Shown piece after piece: positions 45,050 to 54,472 of a DNA stretch of 64,000 bases; positions within the stretch are counted from its first letter, which is position 1; every line of letters begins with the position of its first letter. Position numbers and translations under genes: made by a program. The DNA is taken from assembly GCA_963700775.1 (NCBI GenBank), contig CAVOYU010000013.1:1-64000 (forward strand), read 5' to 3'. The notes below the pieces were generated by a model. That model worked only from the letters and a program-made list of their open reading frames with translations, made no database searches and had not been told where the DNA came from. Source of the DNA: Thermohalobaculum sp963700775 (lineage in GTDB: Bacteria > Pseudomonadota > Alphaproteobacteria > Rhodobacterales > Rhodobacteraceae).

Positions 45050-46063
45050 CTACCCCTCGGGCGGCGCCAGCCGGGGCGCGCTGCCGAGGGGGATCGGCCC
45101 AAGCCAGACCTGGCCGTCCCGGAAGCTGAAGGTCGCGTCGAGCTTGTCGCGGTCGCCGCCAAGCATTGCCACGACCTCGAGCGCGGTGGTCAGGGTTCCA
45201 GCCATGTCGTGGCCGATCGCGCCGGAGCGCTTGGCGAGCGCGATGATCTCGCGCCAGTGCACGGCGGTCACGTCGAGGTCGCCCATCGGGTAGCCCTTGC
45301 GATCGATGTCGATGTCGCCTTTCGCCTGCAGCCGCATCTCGCCCCATTGCAGGTCGGCGCGGCGGATCCGGGCCTGACGCAGCGCCAGCCGGCCGTCCTC
45401 GATCGTGTACCGGTCGAGCGGCGCCGCGAACACCGCCGAGCCGTCGAGGTTCAGACGCTCGACCTCGGCGCTTACCAGGCCCAGCGGGTCGATCCGCTTC
45501 AGCACCGGCTTCGGCAGCAGCACCTTCTCGGCCCGGAAGCGGATGTCGTAGCCGGGATCATTGACCCGCTCGGCGACCTCGGCATCGAGGGTTCCGGCGC
45601 GGGCGGTCCAGCCCGCCTGGGACCGGACATCGAGCCCCGCCATGTCGGCCGCCGCGCGCACCAGTCCCAGCGCCCGCTCGGGCCGGAGCTCGAGCGAGGC
45701 GGTCATGGAGGTAGAGGCGACCTCGGCGCGCTCGCCGGGGACGGCGACCGACTGCCGGTCGGGCCAGGTGACGTCGAAGCGGTTCGGCTTGAAAGTCTCG
45801 CTGTCGATCCGGAACCAGGGCGCGGCCCAGGCCCAGCCGGTCTTCGGATCGGCGAGCTGGATGCCGCCGATCTCGCGCGTCAGCCGGAACGGGAAGCCGG
45901 TCAGGGCGACGCCGTCATGCTCGGCCTGCCAGCCCGCCCGGCTGCGATTGGCGAACCAGTGGTCGAGCGCCAACTCCTGACCGTGGGCCAGCGCATACCA
46001 CCAGCCGGACCAGCCGAGGGCGCCGAGCACCAGGGCACCGGAAAACAGTCGCAACAGCCGCAT
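45050..46063 (-). CDS. DUF2125 protein
   Basis: A 337-residue membrane-anchored protein of the DUF2125 family common in alphaproteobacteria. It has one N-terminal helix (LRLFSGALVLGALGWSGWWY) then a beta-rich extracytoplasmic domain (GVALTGFPFRLTREIGGIQL, ALTAIEVVAMLG, FSFRDGQVWLGPIPLGSAP). Function is unknown; members are taken to act in the envelope. Divergent from the ChaC gene. Confidence 0.85.
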   Translation of the reverse strand: MRLLRLFSGALVLGALGWSGWWYALAHGQELALDHWFANRSRAGWQAEHDGVALTGFPFRLTREIGGIQLADPKTGWAWAAPWFRIDSETFKPNRFDVTWPDRQSVAVPGERAEVASTSMTASLELRPERALGLVRAAADMAGLDVRSQAGWTARAGTLDAEVAERVNDPGYDIRFRAEKVLLPKPVLKRIDPLGLVSAEVERLNLDGSAVFAAPLDRYTIEDGRLALRQARIRRADLQWGEMRLQAKGDIDIDRKGYPMGDLDVTAVHWREIIALAKRSGAIGHDMAGTLTTALEVVAMLGGDRDKLDATFSFRDGQVWLGPIPLGSAPRLAPPEG

Positions 46064-46180
46064 TCCTTGCGCAGCTCCCCTTGCCGCCCCATTGCCTACG
46101 GATATACGAGGTCGGTCCGAGGAGTGTGGGGATTGCGGGCGCCGGGGGCAAGCCCGGCGAAAGGTGCGAGGTCAGGCGCG

Positions 46181-46750
46181 GTGCGCGACGATGGCGGCTT
46201 CTGGGTGTTCGGCTACGGCTCGCTGATGTGGCGGCCTGGCTTCGACATCGCCGAAGCCAGGCTGGCGCGGTTGCCGGACTACCGGCGCGCCTTTGCGCTG
46301 ATCTCGGTGCACTATCGCGGCACGCCCGAGCGGCCGGGGCTGGTGCTGGGGCTGGACTGGAAGCCCGGCCATGGCTGCACCGGCATGGCGCTCAGGATCG
46401 GCCCGGAGCGAGCCGACGAGGTGCGCCACTACCTGGCCGAACGCGAGCTGGTGTCGCGTGCCTATTTCGAGGTCAGCCACCAGGTAACCCTGCTTTGCCC
46501 CGGCGAGGGCGCCTCGCCCGGCGAGGGTGATCGGGTGGAGGCGATCTGCTACATCGTCGATCGTACCCATCCGCAGTACGCGGGCGGCATGAGCCTGGAA
46601 GATCAGGCGGCGATCATCTGCGAATCCGAAGGGCCGACCGGGAGCAACCGGGACTATCTGTTCAACACCGCGTCCCATCTCAGGGACCTCGGCATCGACG
46701 ACCCGGAGCTGTTCGAGCTCGAGCGGATGGTGCGCGGCCGGACCGGGTGA
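46181..46750 (+). CDS. chaC: Gamma-glutamylcyclotransferase, ChaC type
   Basis: A ~189-residue ChaC-family enzyme that cleaves glutathione to 5-oxoproline and Cys-Gly. The substrate-binding motif VFGYGSLMWRPGF is near the N-terminus, and the catalytic Glu lies in FEVSHQVTLL or nearby. The C-terminus has NRDYLFNTASHLRDLGI DDPEL. The GTG at 46181 gives a start ten residues before the motif, as is usual; other GTG starts upstream are possible. Confidence 0.88.
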   Translation: MRDDGGFWVFGYGSLMWRPGFDIAEARLARLPDYRRAFALISVHYRGTPERPGLVLGLDWKPGHGCTGMALRIGPERADEVRHYLAERELVSRAYFEVSHQVTLLCPGEGASPGEGDRVEAICYIVDRTHPQYAGGMSLEDQAAIICESEGPTGSNRDYLFNTASHLRDLGIDDPELFELERMVRGRTG

Positions 46751-46758
46751 TTCCGGCC

Positions 46759-47967
46759 CTACCTGATCCCGAGACCGAAGGCGCCGAGCTGGCGCGAGAC
46801 CACCTCGAACCAGAGGCCGGAGCTCTGCAGCTCGGCGAGCCCGGCATTGACCAGCGCCAGCTCGTCCTGGCCCCGGGGGTTCGACTTCGCCGCGACCACA
46901 TGCAGAGTCTGCGATGACGCCAGCGCCGGGACCTCGGTCACACGGCCGTCGAGACCGAGCCGCGCGATTTCCGGGGCGGCCGCGTTACTGGCGAGCGTCA
47001 CCACATCGGCGTCGCCGCGTTCGAGCAGCGCGAAGCAATCCTCGGCCGAGGGCGGGAAAATGCGGGTCACCGCGGGCTCGCGGAGATCCTGCTGATCGAG
47101 GTCGAACGTGAAGTAGCCGGCCGGGCGGCAGATGCGCCTGCCTGCCAGTGCCGCATAGCTCTGGGCGGAGACCAGAGGGTCCCCGGCGCGGACATAGTAA
47201 GCCATCCAGAGCTCGAAGAAGGGTGCCGAGAAATCGAACTTCTCGCAGCGGGCGCGCATGTCGTCGCCCAGCCGGTCGGCGCGGGTGCAGTCGGGCTTGT
47301 ACCAGGGGAACGCAAGCTCGAACTCGCCCTTCTCCAAAAGGCCCGCATGGGCGGTCCAGTCGGACACGAAGGTGATTTCCGCCGGCTTGCCGGGCTGCTC
47401 CTTCTTGACCGCGAGGCGCACGAGCTCGGTGATCATGCCGCCGCCCGGCAGCGCCTCGTGGGCGAAGGGCGCGAAATCCGTGCCGGTGACGATGAGCAGC
47501 CCCTGGTCGGATCGCGGCGCCGCGGCCTCGGCCTCGGCCTCGGCTTTCGCCGTGGCGGCATCAGCCTTCGCCTTGGCATCGCGCTCGGCGAGCGCCTGGC
47601 GTCGGGTCTGCGGGCCCTTGCGGTGGCAGGGAATCCAGAGCTCGGTGCCGGGGACCAGCCCGGTGCTGTCGTTCAGCACGTCGGTATTGGCGGAGAACAG
47701 CGGCTTGTAATCGCCCGAGCCGAGAGCCTGCCAGGCCAGGTCGGTGAGGGTGTCGCCGCTCTTGACAGTATAGAACTGACCGCAGGCAGGTTTTTGCCCT
47801 GCCGCAGCGGCGGACGGCGCGGACGCCGCCAGCGCGCCGGCAAAGGCCAGCACGAAGCCCGTCATCGCTCCGAGTGCCCGGAACCGCAATCGACCACCCC
47901 TTCCGCGGGCCGCCTGGACAGCCCGCCGCTTCGCATTTCCTGGCGGCCACCCCGCGTCGGCCGCCAT
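46759..47967 (-). CDS. LysM domain fused to a family 3 solute-binding domain
   Basis: Up to 402 residues; an internal ATG at 47865 (MTGFVLAFAGALAASAPSAA) fits a signal peptide and may be the real start. After the signal come a LysM peptidoglycan-binding domain (FYTVKSGDTLTDLAWQALGS, to ELWIPCHRKG), a lysine/alanine-rich helical linker (~120-155) and an SBP_bac_3 domain (LLIVTGTDFAPFAHEALPGG ... LASSQTLHVVAAKSNPRGQD). No permease or ATPase genes adjoin it, so it may be a cell-wall-tethered sensor or scavenger rather than an ABC binding protein. Confidence 0.78.
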   Translation of the reverse strand: MAADAGWPPGNAKRRAVQAARGRGGRLRFRALGAMTGFVLAFAGALAASAPSAAAAGQKPACGQFYTVKSGDTLTDLAWQALGSGDYKPLFSANTDVLNDSTGLVPGTELWIPCHRKGPQTRRQALAERDAKAKADAATAKAEAEAEAAAPRSDQGLLIVTGTDFAPFAHEALPGGGMITELVRLAVKKEQPGKPAEITFVSDWTAHAGLLEKGEFELAFPWYKPDCTRADRLGDDMRARCEKFDFSAPFFELWMAYYVRAGDPLVSAQSYAALAGRRICRPAGYFTFDLDQQDLREPAVTRIFPPSAEDCFALLERGDADVVTLASNAAAPEIARLGLDGRVTEVPALASSQTLHVVAAKSNPRGQDELALVNAGLAELQSSGLWFEVVSRQLGAFGLGIR

Positions 47968-47992
47968 CCACCCTCAACCTGCCGACGCGTGA

Positions 47993-48466
47993 CTAGGCGG
48001 CTGGCGCCACCACGAGGGTCATGCCCTCGGCGTCCGACACCGCCATGGTGGTGCCCGCAGGCGGCGGCTCGCTTCCGTCGGCCAGCCGCGCGCGCCAGCG
48101 CACGCCGTCAACCTCGACCCAGCCAATGCCGGCGGCAAAATCGCCGGTCACCACCGCCTGGCGGCCGACCATCGCGGCCGAACGCCGGTTCAGTCCCGGA
48201 TGCTCGTCGCGCGCCTGCCGGCGGCGCACCCAGGCCCAGCCGATCGCGGTGTAGAGGATCGCCAGCAGCGAGAAGGACGCCATCTGGCTGGTGCCCGGCA
48301 TCGCCGGGAACAGCATCATCATTATGCCGACCGTGAGCGACGCCAGCCCCAGCCACAGCATGAAATAGGTCAGAACGACGATCTCTACCGCGCCAAGCCC
48401 CAGCGCGAGCGCGATCCACCACCAGGGCGACGCCCCGTTCAGGAAGGCGAACAGATCGAGACCCAT
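47993..48466 (-). CDS. NfeD-family membrane protein
   Basis: A 157-residue protein with three or four membrane helices (PWWWIALALGLGAVEIVVLT, LASLTVGIMMMLFPAMPG, SFSLLAILYTAIGWAWV) and a C-terminal OB-fold domain (GRQAVVTGDFAAGIGWVEVD, GTTMAVSDAEGMTLVVAP). NfeD proteins work with SPFH/stomatin partners; the SPFH gene lies 20 bases upstream on the same strand, which supports the pair. Confidence 0.9.
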   Translation of the reverse strand: MGLDLFAFLNGASPWWWIALALGLGAVEIVVLTYFMLWLGLASLTVGIMMMLFPAMPGTSQMASFSLLAILYTAIGWAWVRRRQARDEHPGLNRRSAAMVGRQAVVTGDFAAGIGWVEVDGVRWRARLADGSEPPPAGTTMAVSDAEGMTLVVAPAA

Positions 48467-48486
48467 CGCGACCTCCTCTCTCCCGG

Positions 48487-49419
48487 CTACTGCTGCGCCT
48501 TGCCGCCCAGCGCCTTGGTCAGCTCGGCCACGCCCGCGACCGCGCCGGCGATTCCGGCGGCCTCGAGCGGGATCAGCACTGTCTTGGAGTTAGGTGAGGC
48601 GGCGATGTCGCGCAAGCTCTCGACATACTTCTGCGCCACGAAGTAGTTGAGCGCCTGCACGTCGCCGCGTGCAATCGCCTCCGACACCATCGTCGTCGCC
48701 TTGGCCTCGGCCTCGGCGGATCGCTCGCGCGCCTCGGCGTCGAGGAAGGCGGCCTGGCGCCGGCCCTCGGCCTCGCGGATCTGGCTCTCGCGCAAGCCCT
48801 CGGCCTTGAGGATTGCGGACTGCTTCTCGCCCTCGGCCTGCAGGATTTCGGCGCGTTTCAAGCGTTCGGCCTTCATCTGGCGGCCCATCGCCTCGACGAT
48901 GTCGGCAGGCGGGCGCAGATCCTTGATCTCGACGCGAGTAACCTTGACGCCCCAGGGATGCGCCGCGTCGTCGATCACATGCAGGAGCTTAGAGTTGATC
49001 ATGTCGCGGTTTGACAGCACATCGTCGAGATCCATGGCGCCGATCACCGTGCGGATGTTCGTCATCGAAAGGTTGGTCAGGGCGCGCTCCAGCTCGCGTA
49101 CCTCGTAGGCGGCCTGGGCGGCGTCGATCACCTGGTAGAACGCGATGGCGTCCGCATGGACCATGGCATTGTCCCGCGTGATCACCTCCTGGCCTTCGAT
49201 GTCGAGCACGGTTTCCATCATGTTCAGGCGAGACCCGACAGTTTCTATAAGCGGGATCATGAACTTGAGACCAGGAGTTAATGTGCGCGTATAGCGGCCG
49301 AAGCGCTCGACGGTCCAGTTCTCGCCCTGCGGAATGGTGCGGACTGCGCGGCTGACCAGGAGCACCACGAAGATGACCAGGACAATCAATGCAATGCCGA
49401 AAACGCTGATGCCTTCCAT
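48487..49419 (-). CDS. SPFH/stomatin-family protein (QmcA-like)
   Basis: A 310-residue membrane protein. After an N-terminal helix (SVFGIALIVLVIFVVLLVSR) comes the SPFH domain (VRTIPQGENWTVERFGRYTR, to AHPWGVKVTRVEIKDLRPP), then a coiled-coil tail (EAEGRRQAAFLDAEARERSA). Members form ring-like membrane scaffolds that shape protease or lipid domains. ATG 49419 is chosen from the position of the hydrophobic helix. The next gene is its NfeD partner. Confidence 0.92.
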   Translation of the reverse strand: MEGISVFGIALIVLVIFVVLLVSRAVRTIPQGENWTVERFGRYTRTLTPGLKFMIPLIETVGSRLNMMETVLDIEGQEVITRDNAMVHADAIAFYQVIDAAQAAYEVRELERALTNLSMTNIRTVIGAMDLDDVLSNRDMINSKLLHVIDDAAHPWGVKVTRVEIKDLRPPADIVEAMGRQMKAERLKRAEILQAEGEKQSAILKAEGLRESQIREAEGRRQAAFLDAEARERSAEAEAKATTMVSEAIARGDVQALNYFVAQKYVESLRDIAASPNSKTVLIPLEAAGIAGAVAGVAELTKALGGKAQQ

Positions 49420-49644
49420 TTCGGGATTCCCCTTGCGACGGCCGGTTGGCGGCAATACTGCGCGCGAAAGCCGCAAATCACAAGATTCCGCGGGCGACTC
49501 CGCCCGGCATTGCGCCGCACCGGGATCGTGGCGCAACGGCCGGACGCCCTCTTTCGCTCTGGGGTTGACCGGAGCTATGCTCGGGCGCGGTTCAGTGGAC
49601 TGTGAACGCCGGAAACCGCCCGACCCCAATCAGGAGAACCGATC

Positions 49645-50352
49645 ATGCAGAGACTGCTTGCCGCCGCCGTCGCCCTCGCGCTGATGGCGCCCGCCGCCCT
49701 GGCCGAGCCGCCAGTGGCGACCCTGACCGTTACCGGGCAGGGCACGGCCGCCGCCGCACCCGACCTCGCCACCGTGCGTGCCGGGATCGAGACCGAGGGC
49801 GTGACGGCGGCCGAGGCTCTGGCTGCCAACAACGCCATCGCGGCAAGGGTCATCGCGGCGCTGAAGGAGGCCGGAATCGAGGCGCGAGACATCCAGACCT
49901 CGGGCCTCAGGGTCGATCCGCGCTACGAGAACCCGGCACCGGACCAGCCGCAGCGGGCGCCGTCGATCGCCGGCTACGGCGTGGTGAACGAGGTGGCGGT
50001 GACAGTGCGCGCGCTCGACGGCCTGGGCGCGGTGCTTGACCGGCTGGTGTCCGAGGGCGCCAACCGAATCAACTCGCTGGGCTTCGGCCTGGCAGACGAC
50101 CGGGCGATGACCGACGAGGCGCGCAAGGCCGCCGTGGCCGACGCAACCCGGGCGGCGGAGGTGCTGACCGGCGCGGCCGGCGTGAAGCTGATGCGCGTTC
50201 TGTCGGTCACCGACGGGGGCAGCTTCGGGCCGCAGCCGATGCCGGCGGGGATGCAGTTCCGGATGGCCGCCGAGGCAGTCCCGGTGGAGGCCGGTGAGAT
50301 CAGTGTGCAGGCATCGGTGACCGTCGTCTGGGAGATCGCCCCGGCTCAATAG
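49645..50352 (+). CDS. SIMPL-domain (DUF541) periplasmic protein
   Basis: A 235-residue secreted protein with signal peptide (MQRLLAAAVALALMAPAALA|EP) and a SIMPL/DUF541 domain (TVTGQGTAAAAPDLATVRAG, ALKEAGIEARDIQTSGLRVD, GYGVVNEVAVTVRALDGLG, INSLGFGLADDRAMTDEARK). E. coli YggE is in the family and has been linked to stress. A role here is not shown by the neighbours. GGAGAA lies before the ATG. Confidence 0.88.
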   Translation: MQRLLAAAVALALMAPAALAEPPVATLTVTGQGTAAAAPDLATVRAGIETEGVTAAEALAANNAIAARVIAALKEAGIEARDIQTSGLRVDPRYENPAPDQPQRAPSIAGYGVVNEVAVTVRALDGLGAVLDRLVSEGANRINSLGFGLADDRAMTDEARKAAVADATRAAEVLTGAAGVKLMRVLSVTDGGSFGPQPMPAGMQFRMAAEAVPVEAGEISVQASVTVVWEIAPAQ

Positions 50353-50425
50353 CCAGCGGCGAAAGGGCGGCTCGGACAAGGCAGGGCGAGAGCCCTGCCC
50401 GCCGGCCGCACCGGCCTGCTGCCGG

Positions 50426-51202
50426 TTACTGTTCCGGGGGCAGAAACTCCGCCGATTCAACGCGCAGCGCCGGCGGGTCGCCAGCGACACCCAGCTGGAA
50501 CCGGATCTCGCCGCCCGAGGGGCAGCAATTGGCGTCGTTGTCGCGCCAGACGCGCGTCGTACCGGAGAGCGTGGCGTAGTCGACGATGATCCCCTTCCAG
50601 ATCCCATGACCGGGCGGCAGGTAGGGTTTCAATCCCTCGACCCAGCCCTCGCCGCTCTCGGGGTCGAGACCGGCGGCCTTGACCTCGGTCCAGCCCCGCC
50701 CGTGGTCGGCCATGAAGACCCGGTCCTCGATGAAGCTTCCGGTGCCGGCGTAGCGGCCGGGGACGACGAGGAATTCGCCATATTCGGGGTGCGTCGCCAG
50801 ATAGGGCGTCTCGAACCAGGCGACGCCCAGCCTGTACCAGCCCGACCAGAATGGCGGGTCATCGGGCCGCCCGGCCGGCGATAGGGCGGCGGCGGTCTGG
50901 TCGTAGGGCGCGGAATCGTAGAGCGCCGAGACCTCCTCGCGCGTCGAGACCCAGCGGTAGAGCCGCCAATCCACATCGCCGTTGCCGAGGGCAGAAGTGA
51001 GCCGCCCCTCTCCGGCCAACCTGCATTCGGGCGACTCGGCGGCGAGGTCGCGAGCCAGGCCGGCGGGGCAGCCCTGCTGTGCGGTGGCGGAACCTGCAAG
51101 CAGGCCAGCCAGCAGCGCAATGGCGATGCCGCCGGCCACCTCTGACCGGACCGCCGCCGCAAGCGCCGGACCGCGCCGCTTTGTGAAGATTGCATTTACC
51201 AT
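50426..51202 (-). CDS. Secreted hypothetical protein
   Basis: A 258-residue protein with a signal peptide (GIAIALLAGLLAGSATAQ|QG). The mature part has many Trp, Gly and Asp residues (DVDWRLYRWVSTREEVSALY, WSGWYRLGVAWFETPYLATH, EDRVFMADHGRGWTEVKAAG, RVWRDNDANCCPSGGEIRFQ). It is a compact beta-rich fold, no family recognised. The gene is separate from neighbours, with 71 bases to the SIMPL gene end. Confidence 0.6.
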   Translation of the reverse strand: MVNAIFTKRRGPALAAAVRSEVAGGIAIALLAGLLAGSATAQQGCPAGLARDLAAESPECRLAGEGRLTSALGNGDVDWRLYRWVSTREEVSALYDSAPYDQTAAALSPAGRPDDPPFWSGWYRLGVAWFETPYLATHPEYGEFLVVPGRYAGTGSFIEDRVFMADHGRGWTEVKAAGLDPESGEGWVEGLKPYLPPGHGIWKGIIVDYATLSGTTRVWRDNDANCCPSGGEIRFQLGVAGDPPALRVESAEFLPPEQ

Positions 51203-51281
51203 AAATGCCGCTCAAACTTGGAATCTAATGATATCAATAGCTTAACCTGATTCTCAACCTTGAGCACACGCGAAACCACCC

Positions 51282-53578
51282 TCACTCGCATTTCGAGTAA
51301 CCGCAATCGAGGCAGACCTCACAGCCCTCCTTGATCGCGGTGTTGAAGCTGCCGCAGGACGGGCAGGCAGAGGGGACCACATGGTTCTCGCCCACCGCGA
51401 TCGCCTGCGCGGCCGGATCGGAGGCGAGCCCCATACCCTCCCCCTCGATGAAGCCTGTCTCGATCAGGTGGCGCTCGATCACGCCCCCGATGGCGGCGAG
51501 GATCGAGGGCACGTAGCGCCCTTTCATCCAGGCCCCACCGCGCGGGTCGAACACCGCCTTCAGCTCCTCGACCACGAAGCTCACGTCGCCGCCGCGCCGA
51601 AACACCGCCGAGATCATCCGGGTCAGCGCCACGGTCCAGGCGTAGTGCTCCATGTTCTTCGAGTTGATGAAGATTTCGAAGGGCCGCCGCCGCCCGTTCA
51701 CCACCACGTCGTTCATGGTGACGTAGATCGCGTGCGGGCTGTCGGGCCATTTCAGCTTGTAGGTCTGGCCCATCAGCGTCTCGGGCCGCTCGAGGGGCTC
51801 GGAGATGTAGACGACATCGCCGGGATGGCTCGGCGCCTCGGAGGCCGGCAAGGTCTCGACTTTCTCGGATGCTTGCTTCGCCTCCAGCACCGAGCCGGTA
51901 ACGGCGTTCGGGCGGTAGGTGGTGCAGCCCTTGCAGCCGGTGCGGTAGGCCTCGGCATAGACGTCCTTGAAAGCGTCGAACGAGATGTCGGCCGGGCAGT
52001 TGATGGTCTTGGAGATCGAGCTGTCGACCCATTTCTGCGCCTCGGCCTGCATGCGCACATGGTCGAGCGGCGCCAGCGTCTGGGCGTCGACAAAATGCTC
52101 GGGCAGCGGCGCGTCGGCGCCGAACTTCTCGCGGAACTTCGCCACCGCGTAGTCGACCACCTCCTCCTCGGTGCGGCTGCCGTCGGGCATCAGTACCTTG
52201 CGGGTATAGGCATAGGCAAAGACCGGCTCGATGCCGGACGAGACGTTGCCCGCGAAAAGCGAGATGGTGCCCGTGGGCGCGATCGAGGTCAGGAGCGCGT
52301 TGCGGATGCCGTGCTCGGCGATGCCGTCGCGGATGTCCTCGGGCAGGGTGCGGACGAACTCGCCGTCGAGAAAGCGGTCGCGGTCGAACAGCGGAAACGG
52401 CCCCTTCTCGCGGGCGAGATCCACCGAGGTCCGGTAGGCGGCGTGCAGCACCGCCCGCATCCACTCCCCGGTCCGCGCCACCGCTTCGTCCGACCCGTAC
52501 CGCAGCCCGGTCATCAGCAGCGCATCCGCGAGCCCGGTGACCCCGAGGCCGATGCCGGCGCTTCGCCTGCGCCTCGGTCCGCTGGGCCTCCAGCGGGAAG
52601 CGTGAGGCGTCGACCACGTTGTCCATCATGCGGATGGCCGTGGCGACGAGATCGGCAAGCTCCGCCTCGTCGACAACAGCGCCGTTCCCGAAGGGATTCC
52701 GCACCAGGGCGGCGAGGTTGACCGAACCCAGCAGACACGCGCCATAGGGCGGCAGGGGCTGCTCGCCGCAGGGATTCGTAGCGCTGATTTTCTCTATGTA
52801 ATTCAGGTTGTTCGACCGGTTAATTCGATCAATGAAGATCACACCCGGCTCGGCGTAGTCGTAGGTCGCCCGCATGATCCGGTTCCACAGGTCGCGCGCC
52901 CGGATGGTGCGGAAGATGCGGCCCTCGAACTGCAGCTCCCAGGGGCCGTCGGCCTCGACCGCTTCCATGAAGGCGTCGGTGGCCAGCACCGATAGGTTGA
53001 ACATCCGGAGCCGCCCGGGGTCCCGCTTGGCGGCGATGAAGGCCTCGATGTCGGGGTGGTCGCAACGCAGCGTCGCCATCATCGCGCCCCGGCGCGAGCC
53101 GGCCGACATGATGGTGCGGCACATGGCGTCCCAGACGTCCATGAAGCTGAGGGGGCCCGGAGGCATCCGCCCCCACCCCCGCCACCGGGGCACCCTTCGG
53201 CCGGATGGTGGTGAAGTCGAAGCCGATCCCGCCGCCCTGCTGCATGGTCAGCGCGCCCTCCTTCAGCATCTCGAAGATGCCCGAGAGGCTGTCCGGGATC
53301 GTGCCCATGACGAAGCAGTTGAAGAGCGTGACCGCGCGGCCCGTCCCGGCGCCCGACAGGATCCGGCCCGCCGGCAGGTAGCGGAAGCCCTGCAACGCCT
53401 CGAAGAACTGCCGTTCGCGCTCTGCCCGTGCGGCCTCGGGCTCGACCGCCGCCAGCGCGCGGGCGACGCGGCGCCAGGTGTCGGCCACGTCGCGGTCGAC
53501 CGGCGCGCCCTCCGGGCTCCGCAAGCGGTATTTCATGTCCCAGATCTGGGCCGAGATCGGGGCGGCGAAATCGTTCAT
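51282..53578 (-). CDS. nrdJ: Adenosylcobalamin-dependent ribonucleotide reductase NrdJ (two frameshifts)
   Basis: Class II ribonucleotide reductase that makes deoxyribonucleotides using adenosylcobalamin. ATG 53578 (MNDFAAPISAQIWDMKYRLR); catalytic segments TLFNCFVMGTIPDS, ALTMQQGGGIGFDFTTIRPK, NPCGEQPLPPYGACLLGSVN and ALLTSIAPTGTISLFAGNVS are visible. The C-terminus has a Cys-rich tail (CPSCGSFNTAIKEGCEVCLD). Two one-base insertions break it, one in the G run at 53151-53155 and one near 52556; repaired length is about 765 residues. Because this is likely essential, sequencing error is the best explanation. Confidence 0.92.
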
Positions 53579-53683
53579 GGCGGACCTTGGGTCATCGGCG
53601 TCTATTGCGCGCGAACAATACAGGAACAGGCGGAGCCAGGTCAATCTGACAGGGGTGGGACGCGAGTATAGCGTTCCGGGGTA

Positions 53684-54367
53684 TCACGGCAACCGGTGCT
53701 CGGCCCGCCATGCCGCCCTGAGCCCGGCGGCCTCGGCAACGAAACGGCCGGCGGCGGTCTCGCAGGCTTCGATCCGGTCGGCACGGAAGTGGCGGAAGCC
53801 CTCCCTGAGCTCGCACCACGCTGCGAGGACCACGGCTTCCGTGTAATAGAGCAAGCCGAGGGGCCACACTGTGCGGTGGGTCCGCCGGGCGTCCCCATCC
53901 AGATAGGCGATCCGGAGCTTCCGGGCGTCGCGGATTGCGGCGCGGAGTACCCGCATGTCGACCGCGGCCGCCGGAACCTCGTTCCAGCGCGAGGCGTAGA
54001 GCGGCCAGTCGGCGAGATCCTTCCCCTCTCCCCCCGGCAGCACCGCGCCGATCTTGCGCCCGGCGCTGACAGAGGCGGCCTGCAGACCGGCGTCGCCGGT
54101 GCGCCCGAGCATGGCGAGGCCGACGACGATGGCCTCGACCTCCTCGGCGGTGAAGTTCAGCGGTGGCAGATCGAAACCCGGCCGCATCACATAGCCGATC
54201 CCGGCCTCGCCGACGATCGGCACCCGCATCGCCTGCAGCGAGCCGATATCCCGGTAGACCGTTCGCTTGGTGACCTCCAGAGCCTCGGCGATCCGCTGCG
54301 CCGTCATTGGCACACCGGCGCTGCGGAGCAGCTGGATGATCTCGAACATGCGCACCGAGCGGCTCAC
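53684..54367 (-). CDS. HTH-WYL regulator (DeoR/YafY type)
   Basis: A 227-residue regulator with an N-terminal winged helix (MFEIIQLLRSAGVPMTAQRI, EALEVTKRTVYRDIGSLQAM) and a C-terminal WYL domain (residues ~130-210; LRIAYLDGDARRTHRTVWPL, VLAAWCELREGFRHFRADRI). GTG 54367 is chosen because GGAGGG lies seven bases upstream. It is divergent from the gene at 54473, with a perfect dyad between. Confidence 0.87.
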   Translation of the reverse strand: MSRSVRMFEIIQLLRSAGVPMTAQRIAEALEVTKRTVYRDIGSLQAMRVPIVGEAGIGYVMRPGFDLPPLNFTAEEVEAIVVGLAMLGRTGDAGLQAASVSAGRKIGAVLPGGEGKDLADWPLYASRWNEVPAAAVDMRVLRAAIRDARKLRIAYLDGDARRTHRTVWPLGLLYYTEAVVLAAWCELREGFRHFRADRIEACETAAGRFVAEAAGLRAAWRAEHRLP

Positions 54368-54405
54368 CGGCAGGCCCTCCTCACCGCGCCCCCTATGGCA
54401 TAGCG

Positions 54406-54429
54406 CTGCTGACATCCTGTTGTCAGCAG
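54406..54429. promoter_or_regulatory. Perfect dyad between the WYL regulator and the YqfO-like gene
   Basis: CTGCTGACA-N6-TGTCAGCAG is a perfect 9-bp inverted repeat of 24 bases, about midway between the two divergent starts. It is the likely operator of the WYL regulator. Confidence 0.65.
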
Positions 54430-54472
54430 ACTTCCCGTACGGTCTCGGCGCATCACCGACAAGGAGACGGAA

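Noticed and set aside
53579..53683. Cobalamin riboswitch or NrdR box in front of nrdJ
   Set aside because: Only about 100 bases are available and no B12-box-like motif was seen. The inverted repeat TATTG-N8-CAATA at 53603-53620 departs too far from the NrdR consensus to call.
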